From Alphaproteobacteria bacterium UBA3637 (GTDB lineage: Bacteria > Pseudomonadota > Alphaproteobacteria > CAAHEQ01 > UBA3637): 22,427 bases of DNA. Below, one piece after another: positions 1-6,536 of the stretch. Made by a program: the position numbers and the translations under genes. The DNA is taken from positions 1 to 22,427 of the forward strand of contig DFKU01000008.1 of NCBI GenBank assembly GCA_002373615.1, given 5' to 3'. How positions within the stretch are numbered: the stretch's first letter is position 1; the number at the start of each line of letters is the position of its first letter. Under the pieces are notes generated by a model. It worked only from the letters and a program-made list of their open reading frames with translations, did not search any database and was not told the origin of the DNA.

Positions 1-28
1 AAGGACAAATTGGCCGTTCCACCCCCGC
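1..28. repeat. Direct repeat, copy 1
   Basis: This 28-base segment recurs at 145-172 with 26 of 28 positions identical (mismatches at the 16th and 18th base). It is probably cut by the left edge of the window. It is part of a mosaic of short palindromes filling the first 180 bases. Confidence 0.7.
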
Positions 29-31
29 ACT

Positions 32-59
32 GTCATCCTCGGGTTTATCCCGGGGATCC
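32..59. repeat. GTCATCC...GGATCC palindromic element
   Basis: The arms at 35-43 and 49-57 pair over 9 bp with one G-T wobble around a 5-base loop. The flanking words GTCATCC and GGATCC also bound the element at 5271-5308. Short intergenic palindromes of this type are common in alphaproteobacterial genomes. Its function is unknown. Confidence 0.65.
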
Positions 60-62
60 GTA

Positions 63-85
63 CTCCCCTTGAAGAACAAGGGGAG
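63..85. repeat. Perfect 8-bp hairpin in repeat mosaic
   Basis: CTCCCCTT at 63-70 is the exact reverse complement of AAGGGGAG at 78-85, with a 7-base loop. No T-tract follows, so it is not a typical intrinsic terminator. It reads as one module of the repeat mosaic that precedes the first gene. Confidence 0.6.
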
Positions 86-123
86 ATTAAGAGGGGTTTT
101 TGACCTTTTCAAAACCCATCCAA

Positions 124-148
124 CCTTCCCTTATGCTTTAAGGGAAGG
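124..148. repeat. Perfect 10-bp hairpin in repeat mosaic
   Basis: CCTTCCCTTA at 124-133 pairs exactly with TAAGGGAAGG at 139-148, leaving a 5-base loop. Its right arm runs directly into the second copy of the direct repeat at 145. Confidence 0.6.
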
Positions 149-186
149 ACAAATTGGCCATCCCACCCCCGCTTTCGCAGGGATGA
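145..186. repeat. Direct repeat, copy 2, overlapping a gene start
   Basis: Bases 145-172 match 1-28 at 26 of 28 positions. The continuation to 186 ends in GGGATGAC, the reverse complement of the GTCATCCC word found at the edge of such palindromic elements. The first usable ATG of the downstream gene (183) lies inside this end, and AGGGA (179-183) is a plausible ribosome binding site for the ATG at 189. The repeat therefore seems to supply the gene's translation signals. Confidence 0.55.
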
Positions 187-623
187 CGATGGCATTATTG
201 CTGGGCTTACTATTTTCAATCCCGTCATTTGCCTATACGTCCTGCGTGGGGGGAACGGAAATCACCAGTAATGTGTACGGGACAACGGGTGCTTCCAGTT
301 ATTGTACGCCCGCCATGTGCCCTGGTCCTGCCAAAACGTTTTGCAAAAGTAATTTAACAATGAATTGGTGGACAGCGTTTAATTGGTGCAAAAGTAATGG
401 GGGCACCTTGGCCAGTTTTGCCAGTATGTGTCCCGGAATAACGACCCGTCCCAATAATATGCCTGGGGCTTGTCCTGCCTTGCATGGGGTGGGGGGGAAC
501 CAGTGGGTATGGTCTTCCATGGGATATGATAGCTCTGCCACCCTCGTCGTGAATCTTTCCTCTGGTGGTGTCAACGGCAGCTTCAGCCGTGACAACACCT
601 TCGGCTGCGCCTTGTGTGAGTAG
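183..623 (+). CDS. Secreted CTLD-like protein, probable DGR target
   Basis: This is a small exported cysteine-rich protein of about 146 aa. The reading frame is open upstream to 69, but that part only translates the repeat mosaic, so I start at ATG 183 (ATG 189 is equally likely). A hydrophobic stretch ending IPSFA looks like a signal peptide but lacks the usual basic N-region. The mature part has the motif MNWWTAFNWC followed by GGTLAS, then W-x-W-S-S, VNLSSG and a terminal ALC. This order resembles a C-type-lectin or DUF1566-like fold (inference). The gene at 4745-5161 is a clear paralogue sharing MNWW, VNLSSG, a variable stretch and ALC. Between VNLSSG and ALC nearly every codon ends in C, unlike the rest of the window. 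Its ligand is unknown. It converges on lon. Confidence 0.75.
   Translation: MTMALLLGLLFSIPSFAYTSCVGGTEITSNVYGTTGASSYCTPAMCPGPAKTFCKSNLTMNWWTAFNWCKSNGGTLASFASMCPGITTRPNNMPGACPALHGVGGNQWVWSSMGYDSSATLVVNLSSGGVNGSFSRDNTFGCALCE
531..611 (+). other. Putative DGR variable region, copy 1
   Basis: In the 13 codons at 570-608, 12 end in C and the other is a CGT at 588. Aligned without gaps to 5108-5146, all 13 third bases are identical, while 15 of 26 first and second bases differ, and CGT falls at the same place. A template rich in AAC codons, mutated at its adenines, would give this pattern. In contrast, the conserved VNLSSG codons just upstream differ in ordinary synonymous ways. No template repeat is seen in the window. 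Confidence 0.7.
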
Positions 624-626
624 GCG

Positions 627-670
627 GTGTGGGGGATTTTGCCACGCCCCCGCATGTCATTTATTTTTTA
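627..670 (+). terminator. Candidate terminator between convergent genes
   Basis: GTGTGGGGG at 627-635 can pair with CCCCCGCAT at 647-655 (5 G-C pairs plus mixed pairs and two wobbles), with an 11-base loop. A T-rich run follows from 659. It would end transcription of the CTLD-like gene; the T-run overlaps the last codons of lon on the other strand. Confidence 0.5.
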
Positions 671-2991
671 ATTTCCCGTGTCAAGGCGTATTTTAATACA
701 TCCTCAGCTTTGGCTAGTGGAATAATCTTCATCCCTTCTTTGACATTGTTCGGAATTTCCTCTAAATCCTTTTCGTTTTCGGCCGGAATCAAAACGGTCT
801 TAATCCCTGCACGCAGGGCAGCCAATAATTTTTCCTTTAATCCCCCGATTGGTAGAATCCGTCCACGCAAAGTAATTTCCCCCGTCATGGCAACATCTTT
901 TCTGACAGGAATCCCCGTCAAAGCCGATACCAAGGACGTCATCATGGCAATCCCGGCACTGGGCCCGTCTTTTGGGGTGGCACCTTCCGGCACATGGACA
1001 TGGACATCTTTTTTCTCAAAAACATCCTCTTGAATGCCAAAATCATTCGCGTGCGCTCGTACGAAAGAGTAGGCGGCCTCAATGGATTCTTTCATCACAT
1101 CACCCAACTTTCCTGTTAAAGTGACTTTTCCTTTCCCCGGCATAGTCAGGGCTTCAATGGATAAAATTTCACCCCCCACTTCTGTCCAGGCCAGCCCCGT
1201 CACAATCCCCACTTGGTCTTCTTTTTCGGCCACGCCATAACTGAACTTTTGCACCCCCGCATAATCGTGAAGATTATTTTGGGTAATTTCAACCGATTTG
1301 GTGTCTTTTGTTAAAATTTCTTTCACGACTTTTCGGGCAATTTGGGCAATTTCCCTTTCCAGTTGACGCACCCCTGATTCACGAGTGTAATTGCGAATAA
1401 GTTTCAAAAGAGCGGCATCCGTAAAGGTTAATTCTTCCATCTTTAAGCCCGCCATTTCCAATTGTTTTGGAATTAAATGGCGTTTGGCAATTTCTTGTTT
1501 TTCTTCTTCGGTATAACCGGATAGTTGAATCACTTCCATGCGGTCCAACAGGGGGCGTGGCATATTCAAACTGTTCGCTGTTGTAATGAACATGACATGC
1601 GACAGGTCATAATCCACCTCCAAATAATGGTCGTTAAAGGTTGTATTTTGTTCAGGATCCAGCACTTCCAACAAAGCGGAAGACGGATCACCCCGATAAT
1701 CATTTCCCAGTTTATCAATTTCATCCAGCAAAAACAGCGGATTGATATTGCCCGCTTTTTTCATGCTTTGGATAATTTTCCCCGGCATAGCCCCGATATA
1801 GGTGCGTCTGTGTCCGCGGATTTCGGCTTCATCGCGCATCCCGCCCAAACTGGCCTTTACAAAGGTGCGTCCTGTGGCACGGGCAATGGATTTTCCTAAA
1901 CTGGTTTTCCCGACCCCTGGGGGACCCACCAAACATAAAATAGATCCTTTGACAGCGCCCGTTCTTTTTTGCACAGCCAAAAATTCCAAGATGCGTTCCT
2001 TGACTTTTTTAAGGCCATAATGATCCTCATCCAACACCTTTTTGGCGGCCGCTAAGTCTAAATCAATATCTTTTTTTTCTTTCCAGGGCAGGCTGATCAG
2101 CCAGTCAATGTAATTCCTGATAATCCCCGCCTCAGCTGACATGGGACCCATCATCCGCAGGCGTTTTAATTCATTCGTTGCTTTTTCTGTGGCTTCCTTG
2201 GACATATTGGCTTTTTTGATTTTGTCCTCTAATTCCCCCAGTTCCGAGCCTTCTTCGCCCCCGTTATCCAGCTCTTTTTGAATGGCTTTCATTTGCTCGT
2301 TCAGATAATATTCGCGCTGAGATTTTTCCATTTGCTTTTTGACGCGCTTTCTGATTTTGCGCTCCACCTGCATCACATCCAATTCTTTTTCCATAATGGC
2401 AAACAGTTCTTCCATACGCTTGACCAAACTGGTGGATTCCAACAGCTTTTGCTTTTCTTCAATTTTAATGGCCAAGTGTGCCGCAATCACATTGGTCAAG
2501 CGCTCAGGCTCCTTAATGTTAGAGATGGCAACCAAGGCCTCAGGCCCGATGTAATTGGACAGCTGCACATACATTTCAAATTGCTCAGAAACAGAACGCG
2601 TCAATGCTTCTACTTTAGCGGGATCTGATTCCTTATCGGGAAAACTTTCAGCATGGGCTTCAAAAAAAGGCTCACTTTGTGTCCAATCCAAAACTTTCGC
2701 ACGTTCGACGCCCTCTGCCAAAATTTTGACGGTGCCATCGGGCAGCTTCAAGGTCTGTAAAATGTTCGCCAAGGTTCCCACTTTATACAAATCGCCCGTA
2801 TAGGGGGTGTCTGTTTCAGCATCTGTTTGGGCAATCAACAGAATTTGTTTGTGGGTTTGTAAGGCATTTTCCAAGGCGGCAATGGATTTATCCCGCCCAA
2901 TGAATAAAGGGACAACGACCCCGGGAAATACAATCATATCCCGCATTGGTAAAACAGGGTACACACCATCATTTGTTTTATTTTCACTCAT
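661..2991 (-). CDS. lon: ATP-dependent Lon protease
   Basis: Lon is a cytoplasmic ATP-driven serine protease that removes damaged and regulatory proteins. The 776-aa length matches the family (about 780-800). An N-terminal substrate-binding LAN domain (from about residue 10, YPVLPMRDMIVFPG) is followed by a charged coiled coil (about 185-270). The AAA+ module has Walker A GPPGVGKT at 356-363 and Walker B LDEIDK at 422-427. The protease domain carries the catalytic dyad Ser678 (KDGPSAG) and Lys721 (KEKLLAAL). The ATG at 2991 has AGGAG five bases upstream, and a good promoter lies at 3015-3043. The gene stands alone: its upstream neighbour is divergent and its downstream neighbour convergent. 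All key residues are present. Confidence 0.98.
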   Translation of the reverse strand: MSENKTNDGVYPVLPMRDMIVFPGVVVPLFIGRDKSIAALENALQTHKQILLIAQTDAETDTPYTGDLYKVGTLANILQTLKLPDGTVKILAEGVERAKVLDWTQSEPFFEAHAESFPDKESDPAKVEALTRSVSEQFEMYVQLSNYIGPEALVAISNIKEPERLTNVIAAHLAIKIEEKQKLLESTSLVKRMEELFAIMEKELDVMQVERKIRKRVKKQMEKSQREYYLNEQMKAIQKELDNGGEEGSELGELEDKIKKANMSKEATEKATNELKRLRMMGPMSAEAGIIRNYIDWLISLPWKEKKDIDLDLAAAKKVLDEDHYGLKKVKERILEFLAVQKRTGAVKGSILCLVGPPGVGKTSLGKSIARATGRTFVKASLGGMRDEAEIRGHRRTYIGAMPGKIIQSMKKAGNINPLFLLDEIDKLGNDYRGDPSSALLEVLDPEQNTTFNDHYLEVDYDLSHVMFITTANSLNMPRPLLDRMEVIQLSGYTEEEKQEIAKRHLIPKQLEMAGLKMEELTFTDAALLKLIRNYTRESGVRQLEREIAQIARKVVKEILTKDTKSVEITQNNLHDYAGVQKFSYGVAEKEDQVGIVTGLAWTEVGGEILSIEALTMPGKGKVTLTGKLGDVMKESIEAAYSFVRAHANDFGIQEDVFEKKDVHVHVPEGATPKDGPSAGIAMMTSLVSALTGIPVRKDVAMTGEITLRGRILPIGGLKEKLLAALRAGIKTVLIPAENEKDLEEIPNNVKEGMKIIPLAKAEDVLKYALTREIKK

Positions 2992-3014
2992 AGGAACTCC
3001 TTTTTATTACACAA

Positions 3015-3043
3015 TATATATGTATGTTTCATTAAAAAGTCAA
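3015..3043 (-). promoter_or_regulatory. lon promoter
   Basis: On the minus strand, TTGACT (3043-3038), a 17-base spacer and TATATA (3020-3015) form a near-consensus vegetative promoter. The wider context (CTTGAC and CATATAT) also partly resembles a heat-shock sigma-32 site, which would suit lon. The two cannot be told apart by eye. Confidence 0.65.
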
Positions 3044-3079
3044 GGAAGGAAAAGAATCAAGTTTTTTTAAAATTTTTTC

Positions 3080-3108
3080 TTGACAGAGAAAATTTTTTCG
3101 TCTAGAAA
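3080..3108 (+). promoter_or_regulatory. Promoter of the pilin-like gene
   Basis: A perfect TTGACA at 3080-3085 is followed by a 17-base spacer and TAGAAA at 3103-3108. It lies about 30 bases before the first start codon of the pilin-like gene and would also serve the CTLD-like gene at 4745. It is divergent from the lon promoter. Confidence 0.65.
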
Positions 3109-3194
3109 TGAAATCAGGAATTAAAAAAAGGGATAAAAATGTGTGATAAAAAAGGAACTTTTAAAATGCTTAAAACGCTCAGAAGCCTGATTTT

Positions 3195-3238
<44 letters not shown>

Positions 3239-3251
3239 GTGTTGCTAAGCC

Positions 3252-3276
3252 GATTTTGCGCGCTCCGCGCAAAATC
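3252..3276. repeat. Perfect 11-bp hairpin in pilin leader
   Basis: GATTTTGCGCG at 3252-3262 is the exact reverse complement of CGCGCAAAATC at 3266-3276, with a CTC loop. It lies within the leader coding region, 19 bases after the AC tract and just before the prepilin site. No T-tract follows. It may be an inserted palindromic element or an mRNA structure. Confidence 0.85.
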
Positions 3277-3552
3277 AAAATTTTTGAATCTGGTCGCACT
3301 TTAACGGAAACGTTGACGGTTTTGGCCATCATGGGGATATTAAGTCTGTGGTTGCGATAGCCGGCTTTCAAAGCCTGATGAACAAACATCGCGCAAACGC
3401 AATCGTTAACGATGCCAAGGTTGCCTACATTGAATCCAGTGCGCGCCCATCGGTTGCGGATTCAGATTGGCAGGGGGTAACCTATGCATCGGAATCGCAC
3501 AAGGCAATTCAAATAATGCGTGATAAAAAGGGCAAAGATTACGTGAAAGGTT

Positions 3553-4722
3553 TTGGGGATAGAACAAAAAGTGTGCCAAAATATCTTGGCAATGGCGACA
3601 GAAAATGTGCTGGCGCTTTTACAGGAAGATTACACCGAAATGACTAGCTGCGGCGGAAATGATAACATTGTTTTTGCCTGGAACGGTGTTGGGGTTCCGG
3701 CCGAATGTAATACAAGCGCAGAGTGTGATGTGGGGGAATATGCGCCGGGGGAAGAATCCTCAGGTTTTCCGGGTTTTTGTAATGCAGAAGGGCATTGTCA
3801 AGCATGTAATCCGGATTATGAAATATTGAACGAAGACAGGACAGGGTGCGTATGCAACCCCAACAAAGCCTTGATTTGTCGGGATGAAGAAGAAAATGAA
3901 TGGTGCTGTGGCGAAGGCCTCATTTGCGGGGAAGATGCCAATACCTGTGTTGACGGGGGTGGTATTTGCAGCTATCGTTTTTATGGGCCCTCTGACCCGG
4001 ATACAACGTATATGACCGAATGCAGTTATTCCATTTCCGGTATTGCGAATATAGACAGTTATACATCTGATTGTTATTATACGATTGGGGCAACACCTGC
4101 TTTAACGGAAAAAGAGATTGGGGAAGAAAAAAAGAATCTGGCTGAACCAGTGATGACTTCTAACGGTACACGAGGTGGCTGTCCTGCGAATAAATATTGT
4201 GCGTTGCTGTGGACGGATAAGGCTGATGGTTCCGAGGACGGAAATTGGGCCTCAATCCCTGCTAATGTATCGGCAAATTATGTGGGCAGGATTTACGGTA
4301 AATGCCAAACGATGTCCGGTTATGACCAAACACCCAAGGCGAATTATTCGGAAGGTTCGGGTTTGGTGTATGCTTCGGGCGGCGTGCGTGGCGGTTGTCC
4401 GGAAAACAAGTATTGCGCATTGCTTTGGTCCCAAGAAACATGGACAGGGGCGGAACCGAAATTACGCGCTGAAGCGACGGGATTTTTGTATGGCAAATGC
4501 CTGACATTGTCCAGCTATGACCAAACACCGATTGTGGATACATCTGTCAGCACCTCATCCCAATATCGTGTATTGCAAGGTTGTCCGGTGAATCAGTATT
4601 GCTATTTGAAATGGCAGGAAGATTCTTGCACGGACCATGGTGCTTCTGATACGGGAATATTTGCGGGGGCTTGTATTGGCATGGGAACGAATAATCCTTC
4701 CTGCCCGTATAATGCGGAATAA
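3553..4722 (+). CDS. Cysteine-rich C-terminal part of pilin-like protein
   Basis: This is the long open frame (389 codons) that a gene finder would call. I read it as the third piece of the broken pilin-like gene rather than an independent gene, because no ribosome binding site precedes TTG 3553 or the ATG at 3592. Its first part (KVCQNILAMATENVLALLQ) resembles the early globular part of minor pilin-like proteins. It then has a Cys-rich EGF-like stretch (about residues 50-140) with CxxC and CC pairs. After that come three tandem repeats beginning GGCPANKYCALLW, GGCPENKYCALLW and QGCPVNQYCYLKW, the first two closed by YDQTP. The cysteines imply an oxidised, exported protein. Ligand unknown. 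Confidence 0.55.
   Translation: MGIEQKVCQNILAMATENVLALLQEDYTEMTSCGGNDNIVFAWNGVGVPAECNTSAECDVGEYAPGEESSGFPGFCNAEGHCQACNPDYEILNEDRTGCVCNPNKALICRDEEENEWCCGEGLICGEDANTCVDGGGICSYRFYGPSDPDTTYMTECSYSISGIANIDSYTSDCYYTIGATPALTEKEIGEEKKNLAEPVMTSNGTRGGCPANKYCALLWTDKADGSEDGNWASIPANVSANYVGRIYGKCQTMSGYDQTPKANYSEGSGLVYASGGVRGGCPENKYCALLWSQETWTGAEPKLRAEATGFLYGKCLTLSSYDQTPIVDTSVSTSSQYRVLQGCPVNQYCYLKWQEDSCTDHGASDTGIFAGACIGMGTNNPSCPYNAE
4171..4701 (+). repeat. Three tandem Cys-rich protein repeats
   Basis: Repeat units start near 4171, 4387 and 4576, spaced 72 and about 62 codons apart. Each opens with GCP-x-N-x-YC and a Trp three residues on. Each ends with a G-x-C motif (IYGKC, LYGKC, FAGAC), followed in units 1 and 2 by SGYDQTP or SSYDQTP. 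The third unit is more diverged. Such repeats suggest an extended surface stalk or binding modules. Confidence 0.75.
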
Positions 4723-4744
4723 CATTTAACAAAAGGAGAAGAAA

Positions 4745-5161
4745 ATGGAAAAGAAACAAAAGAACACTATCAGCTTGACGGTTTTAACCTTAATGCTTGG
4801 TTTGACCTTATCTGCGCCGGCTTTGGCCGATTCTTGCGCCGGTGGGGCAGGGCAAACGGTGACCGGCGTGGATGGAAAAATCTATTGTCGCTCTAATACC
4901 TTAATGAATTGGTGGAGCGCTTTTGCTTGGTGTGAAGCGGCCGGAAAGACCTTGGTCAGTTTGGAAGATTGCAACGGTCAAAATGGGGATGTTTCCGGGA
5001 CAGCACAGTGCCCGAACTTTGCGGGAGTTGGCACTGGTGGTTGGTATTGGACGTCCTCTGTCCCTGACGTCAGCCGCGCCTATTACGTGAATTTGTCTTC
5101 TGGGGTTGTCGACGCCAACGCCGGCCGTAACGTCCACCACGTCTACGCGTTGTGTAAATAA
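4745..5161 (+). CDS. Secreted CTLD-like protein, probable DGR target
   Basis: This exported protein of 138 aa starts 22 bases after the pilin-like gene, with AAAGGAGA as ribosome binding site, so the two probably form an operon. It has a classical signal peptide: basic MEKKQK, a hydrophobic core, and likely cleavage after ALA at residue 28. The mature part repeats the scheme of the 183-623 protein: CRSNTLMNWWSAFAWC, GKTLVSL, W-Y-W-T-S-S, VNLSSG, a variable block and ALC at the end. The pairing W..A..WC...G.TL resembles the first helix of C-type-lectin domains, the usual scaffold of DGR targets (inference). The block between VNLSSG and ALC is made almost only of NNC codons. It may be carried by, or act with, the pilin-like protein. 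Ligand unknown. Confidence 0.8.
   Translation: MEKKQKNTISLTVLTLMLGLTLSAPALADSCAGGAGQTVTGVDGKIYCRSNTLMNWWSAFAWCEAAGKTLVSLEDCNGQNGDVSGTAQCPNFAGVGTGGWYWTSSVPDVSRAYYVNLSSGVVDANAGRNVHHVYALCK
5060..5149 (+). other. Putative DGR variable region, copy 2
   Basis: From 5108 to 5146, 12 of 13 codons end in C and the thirteenth is CGT (5126), matching the register of 570-608 exactly. Third bases agree at 13 of 13 positions, while first and second bases differ at 15 of 26. Upstream, 5060-5086 is also rich in NNC codons. The residue set (V, D, A, N, G, H, Y) is what AAC or TAC template codons mutated at A would give. GCG TTG TGT at 5147-5155 is nearly shared with copy 1 and could lie at the mutagenesis-initiation end. 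Confidence 0.72.
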
Positions 5162-5205
5162 TATCCTTGAGCTTTTAAAAAATGGCTTTAACCCTTTATC
5201 CTTTC

Positions 5206-5230
5206 GGGGCGGCATTTAAAAGCCGTCCCC
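5206..5230. repeat. GC-rich hairpin after CTLD-like gene
   Basis: GGGGCGGC at 5206-5213 can pair with GCCGTCCCC at 5222-5230 with a single bulged base and an 8-base AT loop. No T-run follows on the plus strand. In DGRs a GC-rich hairpin just after the variable region often assists retrohoming, so its place 45 bases after the stop codon is of interest, but the role is unproven. Confidence 0.45.
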
Positions 5231-5270
5231 GAGGAATGAAAGCCGATTGGAAATGTCATCTCACCTCTTT

Positions 5271-5308
5271 GTCATCCTTGGACGAGCGTTAGCGAGATCC
5301 GAGGATCC
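5271..5308. repeat. GTCATCC...GGATCC palindromic element
   Basis: The arms at 5274-5282 and 5298-5306 pair over 9 bp with one wobble around a 15-base loop. The outer words GTCATCC and GGATCC match the element at 32-59. It lies in the 286-base gap between the CTLD-like gene and dksA. Apart from this element, the GC hairpin, the terminator and the promoter, I see nothing else in that gap. Confidence 0.65.
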
Positions 5309-5355
5309 AGCAACAATATATTCCTAATAATAAAGACTTAAAATCCACATTCCTT

Positions 5356-5384
5356 ACCCCGGTTGAATCTGGGGTTTATTTTTT
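5356..5384 (+). terminator. Intrinsic terminator before dksA
   Basis: ACCCCGG (5356-5362) pairs with CTGGGGT (5369-5375) around a 6-base loop, and is followed at once by a T-rich run to 5384. It should end the pilin/CTLD transcript only three bases before the -35 box of the dksA promoter. Confidence 0.75.
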
Positions 5385-5386
5385 AC

Positions 5387-5415
5387 TTGACTTTTATCAT
5401 AAAATGGTCTATTTA
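5387..5415 (+). promoter_or_regulatory. dksA promoter
   Basis: TTGACT at 5387-5392, a 17-base spacer and TATTTA at 5410-5415 make a strong vegetative promoter. Transcription would start near 5422. This rules out the upstream in-frame start at 5415 and supports ATG 5448. Confidence 0.75.
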
Positions 5416-5447
5416 TGCGCCGAAGACCCTTAACAAAGGAGGCGTAT

Positions 5448-5870
5448 ATGACTATAGAATTACCCAAAGGCTATAAACCCTCAGAGGATGAGGAATACAT
5501 GTGCCCTCGTCAGCTGGAATATTTTCGCATCAAATTGGAAAATTGGCGCAGTGAACTGTTTCGTGAATCGGCCAGACTGTTGATGGAACTCAAAGAAACA
5601 GACCTGAACGAACCCGATTTAAATGATCGCGCCAGCAACGAAATGGACCAAGTGATGGACATGCATTCTCGTGATCGGATTCGTATGCAAATTGAAAAAA
5701 TTGATGCCGCTTTGGAACGTATCAAAAAAGGGACCTATGGCTATTGCTTGGTATCAGGAGAACCCATTGGCCTTCTTCGCTTGAATGCGCGCCCTGTGGC
5801 AACTTTATGCATAGAAGAACAAGAAAAACGCGAACGCCGTGAAAGAAACTATGTCAAACGGGAAGACTAA
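5448..5870 (+). CDS. dksA: DksA-type RNA polymerase-binding regulator
   Basis: DksA binds the secondary channel of RNA polymerase and, with ppGpp, tunes rRNA and stress promoters. I start at ATG 5448 because AAAGGAGG lies 4 bases upstream and the -10 box covers the earlier start. The product has 140 aa, near the usual 140-150. Residues 20-95 form the coiled-coil hairpin, with the acidic tip motif DLNDRA (Asp57 and Asp60) that reaches the polymerase active site. The globular end reads GTYGYCLVSGEPIG and ARPVATLCIEEQE. Of the four zinc cysteines of E. coli DksA only Cys100 and Cys121 remain; the partners are Ser103 and Glu124. Partial or full loss of the zinc site is usual in alphaproteobacterial DksA. 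The 3' end overlaps the next gene. Confidence 0.93.
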   Translation: MTIELPKGYKPSEDEEYMCPRQLEYFRIKLENWRSELFRESARLLMELKETDLNEPDLNDRASNEMDQVMDMHSRDRIRMQIEKIDAALERIKKGTYGYCLVSGEPIGLLRLNARPVATLCIEEQEKRERRERNYVKRED

Positions 5871-6033
5871 GTGTCCGATTTGTGGGGCGCCTGCGGATCC
5901 GAAATATCAGCCCTTTTGTTCAAAGCATTGTGCCGATGTGGATTTGGGGCGTTGGTTAAAGGGTGTTTATGTGGTACATACGAATGAAACGCCCGAAACG
6001 GATGAGCTCCCCAAAACGTCTGATGAAGAATAA
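5851..6033 (+). CDS. yacG: YacG-like zinc protein (DNA gyrase inhibitor family)
   Basis: This 60-aa protein matches the YacG family, small zinc proteins that in E. coli bind GyrB and inhibit gyrase. The zinc ligands appear as CPICG (Cys8, Cys11) and FCSKHC (Cys23, Cys27), followed by the family motif DVDLGRWLKGVYVV. The tail is acidic and probably disordered. ATG 5851 lies inside the end of dksA (20-base overlap), so translation is likely coupled; a GTG at 5839 is an alternative start. No strong ribosome binding site is visible. The length is close to E. coli YacG (65 aa). Confidence 0.88.
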   Translation: MSNGKTKCPICGAPADPKYQPFCSKHCADVDLGRWLKGVYVVHTNETPETDELPKTSDEE

Positions 6034-6041
6034 AATACTTG

Positions 6042-6059
6042 CTTTTTTCGTCAAAAAAG
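6042..6059 (+). terminator. Weak AT-only hairpin after yacG
   Basis: CTTTTTT (6042-6048) pairs exactly with AAAAAAG (6053-6059). The stem has a single G-C pair and no T-tract follows, so it is at best a weak pause or a 3' processing structure. The dksA transcript may continue into yajC. Confidence 0.25.
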
Positions 6060-6092
6060 ACTAAAAGGGCAAAAAACGAAAGGAACTAAAAT

Positions 6093-6140
6093 TTGAAAAT
6101 TACCTTAATGATGAGCGTTGATTGCGAAGAATTTAGATAA
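6093..6140 (+). other. Possible 15-codon leader ORF before yajC
   Basis: The 172-base gap between yacG and yajC holds a motif, AACGAAAGGAAC, which occurs once before yajC (about 6191) and once near 6076. After the first copy a TTG opens a 15-codon frame ending TAA at 6140. Its flanks AAAATTT (6088-6094) and AAATTTT (6144-6150) are exact reverse complements. It could be a translated leader, but the start is weak and there is no recognisable arrest motif. Confidence 0.2.
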
Positions 6141-6205
6141 TTTAAATTTTAATGCCTGAGGGATAACAAAAATAGAACGAACAAACTGAAAACGAAAGGA
6201 ACAAA

Positions 6206-6535
6206 ATGTTGATTACACCTGCTTTTGCTGATACAGCTGCCGCCGCCCCTCAAGGAAGTCTGATGAGTATGCTGCTTCAGTTTATTTTAGTTATCGGAAT
6301 TTTGTATTTTTTACTGATTCGTCCGCAACAAAAGCGTCTGAAAAAACACGAACAAGAATTGGATTCTATCAAAGCGGGGACTCGTATTGTCGTGGGGGGA
6401 TTGGTTGGTACGGTTAAAAAGGCTGAGCCCATGGAACTTCAGGTTGAAATTGCCCCTGATACGGTGGTGACGATTTTACGTCCCTATGTTTCACAGGTTT
6501 TATATGATGAAAAAGAAGTAAAAAAAGGAAAATAA
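6206..6535 (+). CDS. yajC: Sec translocase accessory subunit YajC
   Basis: YajC associates with SecD and SecF at the SecYEG channel in the inner membrane. The 109-aa product is the usual size. A short N-terminal segment is followed by one membrane helix (about residues 19-38, MSMLLQFILVIGILYFLLI) and the family hallmark RPQQKRLKKHEQ. The basic cytoplasmic domain has the typical GTRIVVGGLVGTV. AAAGGA precedes the ATG by 6 bases. Its stop is one base before the secD start, so the two are co-translated. Confidence 0.95.
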   Translation: MLITPAFADTAAAAPQGSLMSMLLQFILVIGILYFLLIRPQQKRLKKHEQELDSIKAGTRIVVGGLVGTVKKAEPMELQVEIAPDTVVTILRPYVSQVLYDEKEVKKGK

Positions 6536-6536
6536 A

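Noticed and set aside
69..182. N-terminal extension of the first CTLD-like reading frame
   Set aside because: It translates the repeat mosaic (giving PTPAFAGMT-like peptides seen wherever such repeats are read through) and starts with TTG inside a hairpin arm.
6042..6059. Strong terminator after yacG
   Set aside because: The stem is almost only A-T and has no T-tract, so it is listed only as a weak hairpin.
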